DNA of 64,000 nt from Streptomyces sp. NBC_01294 (GCF_035917235.1 NZ_CP108423.1:496001-560000); one strand, 5' to 3'; positions 44,088 to 53,227 are shown, counted from the stretch's first letter. The notes: a model not told the origin generated them from the letters alone. A program made the numbers and translations.

Positions 44088-46393
44088 GCGCCGTGTGGCG
44101 GGCCTCGCGCGCGGCCGTGAAGCGCCGCAGGCTCCAGACCTTCGTCATCGGACTGGTCGTGCTCTGCTCGACCACGACCGTCCTGCTCGCACTGGGGCTG
44201 CTCGACGTCGCCACCAGCCCCTTCGACAAGGCGTACGCCGCCCAGCGCGGCCCGCACACCGTGGCAGCCTTCGACACGGCGAAAGCCTCGCCGGAGCAGC
44301 TGGCGCGGACCGCCGGGCGGGCCGGGGTGACGGCCGCCGCGGGGCCGTTCGGGCAGAGCGTCGTGGACGTCCCCGAGGGCTGGCTCTGGATGCCGGGCGG
44401 CTCCCTCACGGTGGTGGGCCGGGCGGACCCGGGCGGCCCGGTGGACCGCGTCGAGGTCCTGGAGGGCCGCTGGGCGTCCGCGCCCGGCGAGATCACGGTC
44501 GGCTGGCCCTCCGGCGGCTCCCCCGGTCCGGAACTGCTGGGAACCAGGCTGGAGGTCCCCGGATCCGCGCCGCTGACCGTCGTCGGTTTCGCGGCCGCCA
44601 TGAGCAAGTCCGCGGACGCCTGGGTCGCGCCGGAGCAGATGGCCGCGATGCGTCCGGCCACCGCGCAGATGCTCTACCGCTTCGAGGACTCCTCCACCGA
44701 CGCGCAGCTGGACTCCGCACTGGCGAGAGCGACCGCCGGGCTGCCCGAGGGCGCGCGGATCAGCGTGCACACCCACCTCGACCTGAGGAGCGCCTTCTCG
44801 TCCCTGGCCGACGCCTATGTCCCCTTCATGACACTCTTCGGTGTCCTCGGCCTCCTGGTCTCCGCCCTGATCGTCGGGAACGTCGTCAGCGGGGCGGTCG
44901 TCTCCGGGTACCGGCACATCGGCGTGCTCAAGGCCCTCGGTTTCACCCCGAACCAGGTGGTCGCCGTGTACCTGATGATGATGGCCGTGCCCGCGGTCGT
45001 CGGTTCCGCCCTCGGCACCCTGCTCGGCAACGCGCTGGCCGAGCCCATCCTCAGGGTCGCGTTCTCCGGCATCGAGACGGGACGGGCCGCCGTCGGCGGC
45101 GTCGGCGCGTGGGTGTCGGTCGTCTGCCTGCTGGGCATGCCCGCGCTCGTCCTGCTCACCGCGCTGGTCCCCGCGCTGCGGGCGCACCGGCTGTCGGCGG
45201 CCCGGGCGATCAGCGCGGGCAGCGCCCCCCGGACGGGCCGCGGGCTGCGTGTCCAGCGCGTCCTCGGCGGCAGCCGGCTGCCGCGCCCGGTCAGCATGGG
45301 CCTGGGCCGGCCGTTCGCCCGCCCCGGCCGCACGCTGCTGACCATGGCGGCCATCGTCCTCGGGGTCACCACGGTGACCCTGGCGACCGGGCTGACCAGC
45401 ACGATGCTCGCGTTCAGCGAGGCCGGACGCGGGAGCGGCGGCGCCCTGGTCAGGGTGGAGGCCGGGGGGCCGGTCAACGGCCGGACCCCTCCCCTGCTCG
45501 GCGACCCCGAGATCGAGGAACGGCTGCGGTCCCTGCCCGGTGCGCCGCAGGTACGGGCCCGCGCACTGGCGCAGGTGACCCTCGTCGGGCAGAGCCGGCC
45601 CGCCTTCGCCGATTTCTACCGCGGGACCAGCGCCTCGTACGCCACTCAGCTCGCCAAGGGCCGGATGCCCGAGGCGGCCGGCGAGGTCATGGCCGGGCCG
45701 GCCTTTCTCACCCAGCACGGGCTGCGGCTCGGTGACCGGGTCACCCTCGCGCTGAACGGCAGGCAGACCTCCGCGACCATCGTGGGCGAGCTCATCGAGG
45801 GCAACGCGCGGGCCCTGGAGGCCTCCTGGGAGACCCTCCTGCCGCTGGTGCCGGACCCCCACGCGGTCGAGTACGAGGTGCGGCTGGCTCCCGGAGCCGA
45901 CGCCCGGGCCTACGCCGAGGCGGCCGAGGCCGTCGACCCCGCGCTGCGCGCCTCGGTGTCGGACTCGGGGAACACCGCCACCACCACGGTCGTCACCTTC
46001 TCGTCGGTGTTCACCGTCCTGCTGAGCACCGTCGCGTCGCTCGGCGTCTTCAACACCGTCCTCCTGGGCATCCGCGAGCGCCGCCGGGACCTCGGCATGC
46101 TCAAGTCGATCGGGATGACCCCGCGGCAGGTCGTGGCGATGACCGTGACCTCGGTGGCGGGAGTGGGCGCGGCCGGCGGGCTGCTCGGCATCCCCCTCGG
46201 CGTCCTCGCGCACCGGCTGGTCGTGGACAACGTGGGGGTGGTCACCTTCCCGGAGTCGATGAAGAACGTCTGGGACGCGCCTCAGTTGACCGGCCTCCTG
46301 CTGGCCGGGGTCGCGATCGCCGTCCTCGGTGCGCTGGTTCCCGCCCGGTCAGCGGCCCGGATGACGATCGCGGCGGCCCTGCACACCGAGTAG
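44084..46393 (+). CDS. FtsX-like ABC exporter permease
   Basis: 769 residues with two FtsX units. One N-terminal helix (~residues 20-40), an extracellular region, then three helices including LFGVLGLLVSALIVGNVVSG and the conserved GVLKALGFTPNQVVAVYL. A second copy near the C-terminus contains DLGMLKSIGMTPRQVVAMTV and ends in AARMTIAAAL. Eight to ten helices with two large external domains, as in mechanotransmission-type exporters. Coupled to the ATPase gene. Confidence 0.93.
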   Translation: MSAVWRASRAAVKRRRLQTFVIGLVVLCSTTTVLLALGLLDVATSPFDKAYAAQRGPHTVAAFDTAKASPEQLARTAGRAGVTAAAGPFGQSVVDVPEGWLWMPGGSLTVVGRADPGGPVDRVEVLEGRWASAPGEITVGWPSGGSPGPELLGTRLEVPGSAPLTVVGFAAAMSKSADAWVAPEQMAAMRPATAQMLYRFEDSSTDAQLDSALARATAGLPEGARISVHTHLDLRSAFSSLADAYVPFMTLFGVLGLLVSALIVGNVVSGAVVSGYRHIGVLKALGFTPNQVVAVYLMMMAVPAVVGSALGTLLGNALAEPILRVAFSGIETGRAAVGGVGAWVSVVCLLGMPALVLLTALVPALRAHRLSAARAISAGSAPRTGRGLRVQRVLGGSRLPRPVSMGLGRPFARPGRTLLTMAAIVLGVTTVTLATGLTSTMLAFSEAGRGSGGALVRVEAGGPVNGRTPPLLGDPEIEERLRSLPGAPQVRARALAQVTLVGQSRPAFADFYRGTSASYATQLAKGRMPEAAGEVMAGPAFLTQHGLRLGDRVTLALNGRQTSATIVGELIEGNARALEASWETLLPLVPDPHAVEYEVRLAPGADARAYAEAAEAVDPALRASVSDSGNTATTTVVTFSSVFTVLLSTVASLGVFNTVLLGIRERRRDLGMLKSIGMTPRQVVAMTVTSVAGVGAAGGLLGIPLGVLAHRLVVDNVGVVTFPESMKNVWDAPQLTGLLLAGVAIAVLGALVPARSAARMTIAAALHTE

Positions 46394-46501
46394 GGGCCGC
46401 GGCCGGCGGCGCCCCCGGTCCGAATCGAGTGATTTCGTCACTTCCCCCGGCCGGGGGTCGTTAGGGCCTGGGGGTTGACTCGGGGGCGAAGGGATGACGG
46501 T

Positions 46502-47980
46502 ATGCGGCAGTTTCCTCTGGAGATGCACCACGTGGCACCCGGCCGGGTGGTCGAGTGGCGGCTCAGGTCGACGGCGGCGGAGGCCGGCCCCACGGGTGAC
46601 CCGGCGAGCAGGAAGGCGTCCTTCAACCAGGACAAGCACTTCAGCGTCGCCGAGGAGAGCCGGGCCGCCGACGACCCCGTCGCGTCCTGGGTCGCGGTCA
46701 CCTTCGAAGTCTCCGGCCCGCTGGACGAACAGGCCCTGGCCCAGTCCCTGCTCTCCTTCGTCCGGCGGCACGAGGTCCTGCGGTGCGCGTTCCTCCGTCT
46801 GGCCGGGGAACTGTCCTGCGAGCCCTTCGACCCCGCCGAACTCGCCCTGGATCCCGAGCACGTGGGCACCTTCGCCACCTCCGACCTGCTGCGCGACTTC
46901 CTCGTCGAACGGTTCAAGCGGAGCATCGACACCCTCTCCTGGCCCCTGTTCACCATGGGCGCGGTGCTCCGCGAGGACTCCGCGACCGTCTACCTCGCCT
47001 TCGACCACATCGTGTGCGACGGCATGTCGATGCCGATCGTCGTCCGCGAGGTGATGACCGCCTACGAGTCCCTGTGCCGCGGCGAGGACGTCGAACTGCC
47101 GCCCGCCCCCAGCTACCTCGACTTCGCCGACGAGCAGCGCCGCCGCTACCTGTCGATCGACGCCGGTGACGAACGACTGGACTACTGGCGGTCGTTCATC
47201 GAACGGGCCGGCGAGTTCTTCCCCCGCTTCCCGCTCGACCTCGGTGTCGAGCCGGAGCGCATGTACCCGATCGTCAACGAGGCCTCCCTGCTGCTGGACG
47301 CCGCCGAGACGGAGGTGTTCGAGAAGACCTGCCTGGCGGTCGGCGGCAAGCCGTTCATGGGGGTGCTCGCCTCCGTCGCCGTGTGCCTGCGCGAGGCCGG
47401 CGGGCCGGGCGTCTACCGGGGCCTCATGCCGGTCAGCGAGCGCGGCCGGGGAGCCTGGACGGACTCGGTGGGCTGGTTCGTCAACACCATGCCCATCGAG
47501 TTCGACGCTTCGCCCGGCCGGGACTTCGCCCAGGTCATGGCCTCGGTCCGGGCCGGCTTCAGCGAGATGATCGGCCATGTCGACGTGCCGTTCGTCCGGG
47601 CGTGGGAGCTGCTGGCGCCCGCGGAGTTCGCCGCCCGCGCCTGGCCGTACCCGGTGAACTTCTTCTCGTACATCGACATGCGCAGGTGCCGGGGCGCCGA
47701 GCGGCACGACGACTGGCGGCCCGCGACCCACGTCTGGTCGGCGCGCGCCAACGGGGCCTGTTCGTGGTTCCAGCGGGATGCGGACGGGATGCACATGAAC
47801 TCCCTCTACGTCGACACCCCGGCGGCCCGCCGGACGATGTGCGACTTCCAGGAGGCGCTGCGCCTGACGGTCCAGGACATCACCCGCTCCGGCGGTTTCC
47901 GCCGGCCCATCGCGCTGACCGCGCCGAGGCGGCCCGTACGGACCCCGCTGGACGTGGCCGCGTACGCGCGGCGCGGCTGA
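46502..47980 (+). CDS. Stand-alone condensation-domain (acyltransferase-like) protein
   Basis: 492 residues from ATG 46502 (GAAGGG eight nt upstream). The chloramphenicol-acetyltransferase-like two-lobe fold of NRPS condensation domains is indicated by an N-terminal MRQFPLEMHH, the active-site motif DHIVCDG (~residues 168-174; HxxxDG) and VGWFVNTMPIEF (~320-331), the counterpart of the DFG-adjacent latch. No adenylation or carrier domain is attached or nearby. It may condense two free or carrier-bound substrates, or be a PapA-like O-acyltransferase. Follows the ABC exporter genes after 108 nt; a link to them is possible but unproven. Confidence 0.85.
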   Translation: MRQFPLEMHHVAPGRVVEWRLRSTAAEAGPTGDPASRKASFNQDKHFSVAEESRAADDPVASWVAVTFEVSGPLDEQALAQSLLSFVRRHEVLRCAFLRLAGELSCEPFDPAELALDPEHVGTFATSDLLRDFLVERFKRSIDTLSWPLFTMGAVLREDSATVYLAFDHIVCDGMSMPIVVREVMTAYESLCRGEDVELPPAPSYLDFADEQRRRYLSIDAGDERLDYWRSFIERAGEFFPRFPLDLGVEPERMYPIVNEASLLLDAAETEVFEKTCLAVGGKPFMGVLASVAVCLREAGGPGVYRGLMPVSERGRGAWTDSVGWFVNTMPIEFDASPGRDFAQVMASVRAGFSEMIGHVDVPFVRAWELLAPAEFAARAWPYPVNFFSYIDMRRCRGAERHDDWRPATHVWSARANGACSWFQRDADGMHMNSLYVDTPAARRTMCDFQEALRLTVQDITRSGGFRRPIALTAPRRPVRTPLDVAAYARRG

Positions 47981-48029
47981 CCCGGGCCGGGGCTCGGCGG
48001 CGGGCACGCACGCGGGGCACAAAGGCGGC

Positions 48030-49274
48030 TCAGAGGCGGGCCGCGCGCCGCAGGAGGAGAGTGCGTTCCTGCTCGTTGCGGGTGAGCGAGGCCGCGCGTT
48101 CGAACTCCGCGCGGGCCTCGCCGGGCCGGCCGAGCCGCTCCAGCAGATCTCCCCGTACGCTCGGCAGCAAGTGGTAGGAGCGCAGGGCCGGTTCCCGCAT
48201 CAGGGCGTCGACCAGCGGCAGGGCCGCCTCGGGCCCCTCGGCCATCGAGACCGCGACCGCCCGGTTGAGTTCCACCACCGGTGACGGGACCAGCTGGACG
48301 AGCCGCCCGTAGAGGGCCGCGATCCTCGGCCAGTCCGTGTCCTCGTAGCGGACCGCCGCCGCGTGGCAGCCGGCGATCGCGGCCTGGACGGAGTACGGGC
48401 CGTTCCCGGCCTGGCGCAGGGCCCGGGCACCGCGGTCGATGAGCATGCGGTTCCACCGGGCCCGGTTCTGGTCGGCGAGCAGCACCGGTTCGCCGTCGGG
48501 GCCGGTGCGGGTGGCGATCCGGGACGCCTGGAACTCCAGCAGCGCGGCGAGGCCGTGCACCTCGGGCTCCTTGGGCATCAGGCCGGCCAGGACGCGGGCC
48601 AGGCGCAGGGCGTCCTCGCACAGGGCGGGGCGGACGAGGTCGTCCCCGGCGGTGGCCGAGTACCCCTCGTTGAAGACGAGGTAGATGACCTCCAGCACCG
48701 AGGAGAGCCGGGTCTCGCGGTCGGCGCCGTACGGGACCTCGAAGGGCACCCCGGCCTTGGCCAGGGCCCGCTTCGCCCGGACGATGCGCTGGGCGATGGT
48801 CGGCTCGGACGCGAGGAAGGCGCGGGCGATCTCCTGGGTCGTCAGTCCGCCCATCAGGCGCAGGGTCAGCGCGATCCGGGCGTCCGTGGCGAGGACGGGG
48901 TGGCAGGAGGTGAAGATCAGGCGCAGCAGGTCGTCGTCGATGTGCTCAGGGTCCGCGAGCTCGGCCGGTTCGGCGGGCGGCGGTACGTCCTCCAGGCTCC
49001 GGCCGACCTCCGCGAGCTTGCGCGCGTACGTCTCCTTGCGGCGGACGAGGTCGATCGCGCGGTGCTTGGCGGTGGCCGTGAGCCAGGCGCCCGGCCGGTC
49101 CGGGACGCCCGACTCGGGCCACTGTTCCAGCGCGGCGACGAGGGCGTCCTGGGCGATCTCCTCCGCGATGCCGACGTCCCGCACGATACGGGCGACACCG
49201 GCGATGATCCGCGCGGACTCGATCCTGAACACCGCTTCGACCGCCTGGGCCGCACTCACTGCCGTCACGGCCAC
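48030..49274 (-). CDS. ECF RNA polymerase sigma factor with long C-terminal domain (ECF42-like)
   Basis: 414 residues, far longer than a simple ECF sigma factor. Region 2 (~residues 10-80: VARIVRDVGIAEEIAQDALVAA, then AWLTATAKHRAIDLVRR) and region 4 (~110-175: LTLRLMGGLTTQEIARAFLA, IAQRIVRAKRAL) are followed by ~230 residues of TPR-like helices (LYGRLVQLVPSPVVELNRAVA). This layout and the adjacent DGPF/YCII protein define the ECF42-type group, which lacks an anti-sigma factor. Start at GTG 49274 or 49268; no strong ribosome site. Confidence 0.9.
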   Translation of the reverse strand: MAVTAVSAAQAVEAVFRIESARIIAGVARIVRDVGIAEEIAQDALVAALEQWPESGVPDRPGAWLTATAKHRAIDLVRRKETYARKLAEVGRSLEDVPPPAEPAELADPEHIDDDLLRLIFTSCHPVLATDARIALTLRLMGGLTTQEIARAFLASEPTIAQRIVRAKRALAKAGVPFEVPYGADRETRLSSVLEVIYLVFNEGYSATAGDDLVRPALCEDALRLARVLAGLMPKEPEVHGLAALLEFQASRIATRTGPDGEPVLLADQNRARWNRMLIDRGARALRQAGNGPYSVQAAIAGCHAAAVRYEDTDWPRIAALYGRLVQLVPSPVVELNRAVAVSMAEGPEAALPLVDALMREPALRSYHLLPSVRGDLLERLGRPGEARAEFERAASLTRNEQERTLLLRRAARL

Positions 49275-49327
49275 CCATCAGAGCAGCCGTGACGATGCAG
49301 GGCAAACGCGGCGCGGGCGCGCGGGGA

Positions 49328-49687
49328 TCACATTTCCTGGATCTCCCGGACCTCGGCGCTGACGTTCCACTCCGGCGGGTGGATCTCGAGGAACCGGCGG
49401 GTCCACTCGATGGCCTCGGCCTTGTCCTTGCACTGGCTCAGGGAGTAGCCGCCGACGACCTCCTTGGTCTCGGTGAAGGGACCGTCGGTGTAGCTGACCT
49501 TCCCGCCGGACCAGGTGAGCCGGGTGCCCTCGGAGGTGGGCAGCAGACCCGCCGTGTCGAGCATGACCCCGGCCTTGGTGATCTCCTCGTGCAGGGCGCC
49601 CATCCGCTGCTCGAAATCGGCCGGGAACGGGGTCTCGGGGGAGAGTTGCTGCTCGTTGATGCGGATCATCGTCAGGAAGCGCGGCAT
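49328..49687 (-). CDS. YCII-related DGPF-domain protein
   Basis: 119 residues from ATG 49687, with GAGGAG five nt upstream. The family motif is visible as YTDGPFTETKE (~residues 66-76), followed by VVGGYSL and a C-terminal helix. It lies 53 nt upstream of the ECF sigma gene on the same strand. DGPF proteins are the constant partners of ECF42 sigma factors; they are thought to be targets or modulators of it, but the biochemical role is not settled. Confidence 0.92.
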   Translation of the reverse strand: MPRFLTMIRINEQQLSPETPFPADFEQRMGALHEEITKAGVMLDTAGLLPTSEGTRLTWSGGKVSYTDGPFTETKEVVGGYSLSQCKDKAEAIEWTRRFLEIHPPEWNVSAEVREIQEM

Positions 49688-49817
49688 GGTGACTCCTCGG
49701 TCGGAGGGCGGGGACTCTCCCCGCCTCTCACCCCTGCGTCGAACGGGAGACGCCCGGATCGACGGCTCTCCGGAAATTCTTCGAAGAATTTCCGGAGGCG
49801 GCCACCCGGCGTCGCAC

Positions 49818-50087
49818 TCAGCGGCTGTCGCCCGTCCAGTCCCAGTGGCCCGGGTCGCCCGCGCGACGGCGGTAGTGGGCGCGGCCGCCCGCTCCGTAGC
49901 GCCCTATCTCCGTGGGGAGCCTGGCCTCCTCGGCGAGCTGGGGCGCGCTCCAGCCGGTGATGTCCAGGAGGAGCCCGTCGAGCGGCCCGCCGACCAGCTC
50001 GCCGTAGACATGGCCCTGGCGCGGGCCGGGGTCGGGGTCCTCGTGGTCGGCGCCGTAGACCCGGCGCCGGAGCATCCTGTCGTCCAT
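49818..50087 (-). CDS. Small conserved hypothetical protein
   Basis: 89 residues from ATG 50087 (GTG 50102 possible). Hydrophilic, without signal or helix. GELVGGPLDGLLLDITGWS looks like a short beta-rich segment and the C-terminus is Arg/Tyr-rich with HWDWTGD. I do not recognise the family; similar short proteins with a GGPLDG motif occur widely in Streptomyces. Divergent from the thioredoxin-like gene. Confidence 0.6.
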   Translation of the reverse strand: MDDRMLRRRVYGADHEDPDPGPRQGHVYGELVGGPLDGLLLDITGWSAPQLAEEARLPTEIGRYGAGGRAHYRRRAGDPGHWDWTGDSR

Positions 50088-50204
50088 GCTGATCAGCTTC
50101 ACAGGCACCACTGACAACGGGCCCGGCAGCCGTCGCCCCGTGCGGCGGCGATGATGGGGGCCGCCCTCCCTACCGAGGGGGCGCACGAGCGAGGAGCGAC
50201 ACGC

Positions 50205-50543
50205 ATGGCACGTCGGGTGCACCAGCCACTGGAGAACCAGGAGTTCGACTTCATCCTCTCGATGACGACGGGGCCCGTTCTCGCGTACTTCTGCGGCACC
50301 TGGCCCAAGGCCGTCGAGGCGTGCCGCGCGATGGACGCGGTCGTCGGCGAACTGGCGCAGGAGTACGGGACGCGGTTCACCGCCGTCCGCACCGACATGA
50401 CCCGGTGCCCCGAGCCGACGAAGCGCTACGGCGTGACGAGCGCGCCGACCGCCGTGCTCATCAAGGACGGCGAGGCGGTCGCGAGCCAGGCGGGGCCGAT
50501 GACGCGCGAGGAGTTCCGGGCGTTCCTGGACGCCCACCTCTGA
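50205..50543 (+). CDS. Thioredoxin-like protein lacking the CxxC motif
   Basis: 112 residues from ATG 50205 (GAGGAG eight nt upstream). The thioredoxin fold is shown by VLAYFCGTWPKAVEACRAM (~residues 25-43) and the cis-proline loop VTSAPTAVLI (~77-86). At the place of WCGPC the sequence reads WPKAV; the only cysteines nearby are Cys30 and Cys40, nine residues apart. A dithiol redox reaction is therefore unlikely. It could be a chaperone or binding subunit. Isolated gene. Confidence 0.8.
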   Translation: MARRVHQPLENQEFDFILSMTTGPVLAYFCGTWPKAVEACRAMDAVVGELAQEYGTRFTAVRTDMTRCPEPTKRYGVTSAPTAVLIKDGEAVASQAGPMTREEFRAFLDAHL

Positions 50544-50591
50544 GGGTCCGCCCGCCCCTGAGGGTCCGCCCGGCTCGGGGGGCCGCCCGGC

Positions 50592-51608
50592 TCAGAGCAG
50601 GGTGACGGCCCGGCGTTCCAGGTCCAGGGAGCGGTCCACCAGGCCGGCGCACTCGTCGAACAGGGCCCGGCGCCCCGCGGTGTCCACGTCCGGGCCGGCG
50701 GCGCGCGCCAGCTCCGCGAGCCGGGACCAGTGCCCGGCCGACGCACGGAACAGGGCGGCCGCCTCCGGCCGCCCGACGAGGTCGAGGAAGTCCGCGTACA
50801 GCGGCCGGGTGGCGCCGGGCGCGGTCCACTCCTCCTCCAGGCACGCGTACAGCCGGCGGGTCCCCGCGAGGAAGGCCTCCGGGGCGCCGAAGCGGCGCTC
50901 CCAGCCGGTCTTGGTGCGGGTGTCGCGCAGCTGCGCGGCGAGCTTCTCCATCCCGGAGAAGCCGAAGTTGACGTCGAACTTGTTGCCCAGCACCGGTCCG
51001 GTGAGGCGGGCGGCGGTGGCGGCCAGGGCCCCCTCGACGTCGGGGGCGCCGGTGGCGGGGCCGGTGGGCACGATCATCTGGTGGCGGCCCTTGCGGTGCC
51101 CGGACCAGGCGGCGCCGAACTCCTGCGCGTCGATCCGGTACGGGGCGGGTGCCCCGTCCTCGACGTACAGGACGTCGCCGTCGTACCCGGCGAGGACCAC
51201 GGTGTACGGATCGGCACCGGCCATCTCGGGAGTGTCCTCGTGCCACGGGAGCCCGGACCGGTCGACCGTGCAGAACACCGGCCGCCCCGCGTCGAGGGCG
51301 GCGTGCACCCGGTCCCAGCGGGGCTTGGAGCTGTGGGCCACCTCGTAGGGGACGCGGAGCCGGTCGAGGGCCGACCGCGCCCACGGGTCGGGGTGGGCCT
51401 GCGCCACGATCGTGAGCAGGGGCGGGTGGCCGGCGTACTCGAAGACGAAGTACATGAAGCCGATCCCGCCGGCGAGGCCCGCGACGAGTGCCTCGTCGTG
51501 CGTGCTGCCGAGGGCGTGCCGGACCAGGGAGCTCTCTCGGTGGCGCCCGGTGCCGAAGTCCGCGTAGAGGAGTCCGGCGGGCGTCGGCCGGGGTGAGTGC
51601 TCGGTCAT
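50592..51608 (-). CDS. BtrH N-terminal-domain-like protein
   Basis: 338 residues from ATG 51608. The N-terminal half contains SSLVRHALGSTHDEALVAG and GIGFMYFVFEY, then PVFCTVDRSGLPWHED with a possible Cys/His pair and VLAGYDGDVLYVEDGAPAP (~residues 115-150). This corresponds to the BtrH N-terminal fold, related to cysteine-protease/acyltransferase proteins; the remainder is helical and resembles DUF4872. BtrH itself transfers an acyl group in butirosin biosynthesis, but no such cluster is present here. Substrate unknown. Confidence 0.75.
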   Translation of the reverse strand: MTEHSPRPTPAGLLYADFGTGRHRESSLVRHALGSTHDEALVAGLAGGIGFMYFVFEYAGHPPLLTIVAQAHPDPWARSALDRLRVPYEVAHSSKPRWDRVHAALDAGRPVFCTVDRSGLPWHEDTPEMAGADPYTVVLAGYDGDVLYVEDGAPAPYRIDAQEFGAAWSGHRKGRHQMIVPTGPATGAPDVEGALAATAARLTGPVLGNKFDVNFGFSGMEKLAAQLRDTRTKTGWERRFGAPEAFLAGTRRLYACLEEEWTAPGATRPLYADFLDLVGRPEAAALFRASAGHWSRLAELARAAGPDVDTAGRRALFDECAGLVDRSLDLERRAVTLL

Positions 51609-51726
51609 CGGGCCAGCGTATCCGCGCCGTCCGACAGTCGGATTTCCTGTACAGTTGTCCAGGAAATCCCCGGTGACGTTCCCGGACAGCCCCCCGACCC
51701 CCGACCCCCGAGAAGTGGAGACGGCC

Positions 51727-52080
51727 ATGCATGCGGTCGCTCAGATCCTGATCGGCCTCGTGGCCGCGCTGCACGTGTACTTCCTGGTCCTGGAGATGTT
51801 CCTGTGGCAGCGGCCGCCGGGCCGCGCCCTGTCCGGCTTCGACGCGGACACCGCCCGCCTCACCGCGCCGCTGGCCGCCAACCAGGGCCTCTACAACGGC
51901 TTCCTCGCCGCCGGCCTGGTCTGGGCGCTGGTCATCGACTCGCTCGCCACGCAGATCTTCTTCCTGGTCTGCGTGATCGTGGCCGGGGTGTACGGGGCGG
52001 CGACCGCCAACCGCCGGATCCTCGTCGCCCAGGCCCTGCCCGGCGCCCTGGCCCTCGGCGCGGCGCTGCTGGCCGCGTGA
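51727..52080 (+). CDS. DUF1304 membrane protein
   Basis: 117 residues from ATG 51727 (GGAG seven nt upstream). Four membrane helices with the family signature ALHVYFLVLEMFLW (~residues 14-27), LAANQGLYNGFLAAGLVW (~48-65) and a conserved GVYGAAT. Function unknown. It overlaps the TetR-family gene (GTGA), so the two form an operon and the regulator may control it. Confidence 0.9.
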   Translation: MHAVAQILIGLVAALHVYFLVLEMFLWQRPPGRALSGFDADTARLTAPLAANQGLYNGFLAAGLVWALVIDSLATQIFFLVCVIVAGVYGAATANRRILVAQALPGALALGAALLAA

Positions 52081-52709
52081 GCCCGCACGGACCGCGCGAG
52101 GAGGACCGGCGCGAGGTGAGCCAGGGCGGGAAGGACCCGCGTCCGGAGGACCCGCGCACGGCCCGGACCAAGGCACGGCTGCGCGAAAGCCTGCTGGCCG
52201 AGTGCGCGGGGCGGCCGCTCGCCGAGGTCAGCGTGTCGGCGGTGGTCCGCCGGGCGGGCGTCGGCCGCGCCACGTTCTACCTGCACTACGAGGACCTCAC
52301 CGGGCTCGCCGTGGACGCGTGCGCGGATGTGGTGCACGCGGCGGTCGACGCCCTGCACGCCTGGCAGACCGGCCCCTCGCCGCTCCCCCCGGCGCGGCCC
52401 CCCGCCGCCCTGGCCGAGTTCCTGGCGGGCGCCGCCGGGCGCGCACCGCTCTACCGGACGCTGCTCCTGCCGGGCGGCGGCGGCCCGCTCGGCGACCGCC
52501 TCCACCGGGAGCTGCGCGCCCGCGCCCGCGCCGAGCGCGCGGCGGCGGGCGCCCCGCACCCGGAGCTCGTCGCCTCGGCCGTCGCCGCCGCCTTCACCGG
52601 CGTCCTCGCGGACTGGCTGCACGACGGCATCCCGGGGAGCCCGGACGCGCTGGCGGACCGCCTGTGGCTGCTTCTGCTGGCCCTCCACCGCGCCATCGCG
52701 CACCCGTAG
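52077..52709 (+). CDS. TetR-family transcriptional regulator
   Basis: 210 residues from GTG 52077. A charged N-terminus precedes the HTH (~residues 28-75: TKARLRESLLAECAGRPLAEVS, VRRAGVGRATFYLHYEDLTGL). The rest is a helical effector-binding domain. Translationally coupled to the DUF1304 gene; self-regulation of the pair is likely. Followed by a shared terminator. Confidence 0.88.
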   Translation: MSPHGPREEDRREVSQGGKDPRPEDPRTARTKARLRESLLAECAGRPLAEVSVSAVVRRAGVGRATFYLHYEDLTGLAVDACADVVHAAVDALHAWQTGPSPLPPARPPAALAEFLAGAAGRAPLYRTLLLPGGGGPLGDRLHRELRARARAERAAAGAPHPELVASAVAAAFTGVLADWLHDGIPGSPDALADRLWLLLLALHRAIAHP

Positions 52710-52751
52710 ACGGGGGCGGCGAAGACCCCGCCGGGCCCGGAACGCACGAAA

Positions 52752-52774
52752 CCCCGCCGGACGCACCGGCGGGG
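52752..52774. terminator. Bidirectional terminator between tetR and cold-shock genes
   Basis: CCCCGCCGG-ACGCA-CCGGCGGGG, a perfect 9-bp stem with a 5-nt loop between convergent genes, followed by CTCGTTTC on the plus strand. Confidence 0.8.
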
Positions 52775-52805
52775 CTCGTTTCACGGGCGTGGCTCGTGAA
52801 GCGGA

Positions 52806-53012
52806 CTACCCGATGGGAACCACCCGCTCGGCCTGGGGGCCCTTGGGGCCTTGGGTGACCTGGTACTCGACGCGCGCGTTCTCGTCCAGCGACTTGAACC
52901 CGGTGCTCTCGATCGCGGAGAAGTGCACGAACACGTCAGGGCCGCCGTCGTCCTGCTGGATGAAGCCGAACCCCTTCTCCGAGTTGAACCACTTCACGAT
53001 GCCTGTTGCCAT
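52806..53012 (-). CDS. Cold-shock protein (CspA family)
   Basis: 68 residues, the canonical length. RNP1 KGFGFIQ (~residues 13-19) and RNP2 VFVHFSAI (~27-34) are intact, and the start [10 protein letters not shown] is the SC7.0-type Streptomyces form. Binds single-stranded RNA/DNA and melts secondary structure. The 215-nt gap upstream probably holds a long leader. Confidence 0.97.
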   Translation of the reverse strand: MATGIVKWFNSEKGFGFIQQDDGGPDVFVHFSAIESTGFKSLDENARVEYQVTQGPKGPQAERVVPIG

Positions 53013-53227
53013 CTGGCTGATCCTTCACAACGTTCCACTGCGGGCCGCACGCGCGGCCGTCTCGATCCTGCCCAACAGTCCCCCACAGCACACGCTGAAC
53101 GCGGCCAACCGGGGCGCGGCGCGCATTCGAACTTGTGGCCGTGTTGTCCGCGAAACGGGGGAGCCGCTCCTCGCGGGGCCCTCCGAGAGTGCCCCCGAAG
53201 TGCTCCCGGAGGGTTTCCAGCCGCACG

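Noticed and set aside
43808..46213. Minus-strand open frame of 801 codons
   Set aside because: Antisense shadow of the ABC ATPase and FtsX-like permease genes.
49274..49328. Anti-sigma factor gene next to the ECF sigma factor
   Set aside because: No membrane or zinc-finger anti-sigma protein is coded on either side; the neighbour is a DGPF protein.
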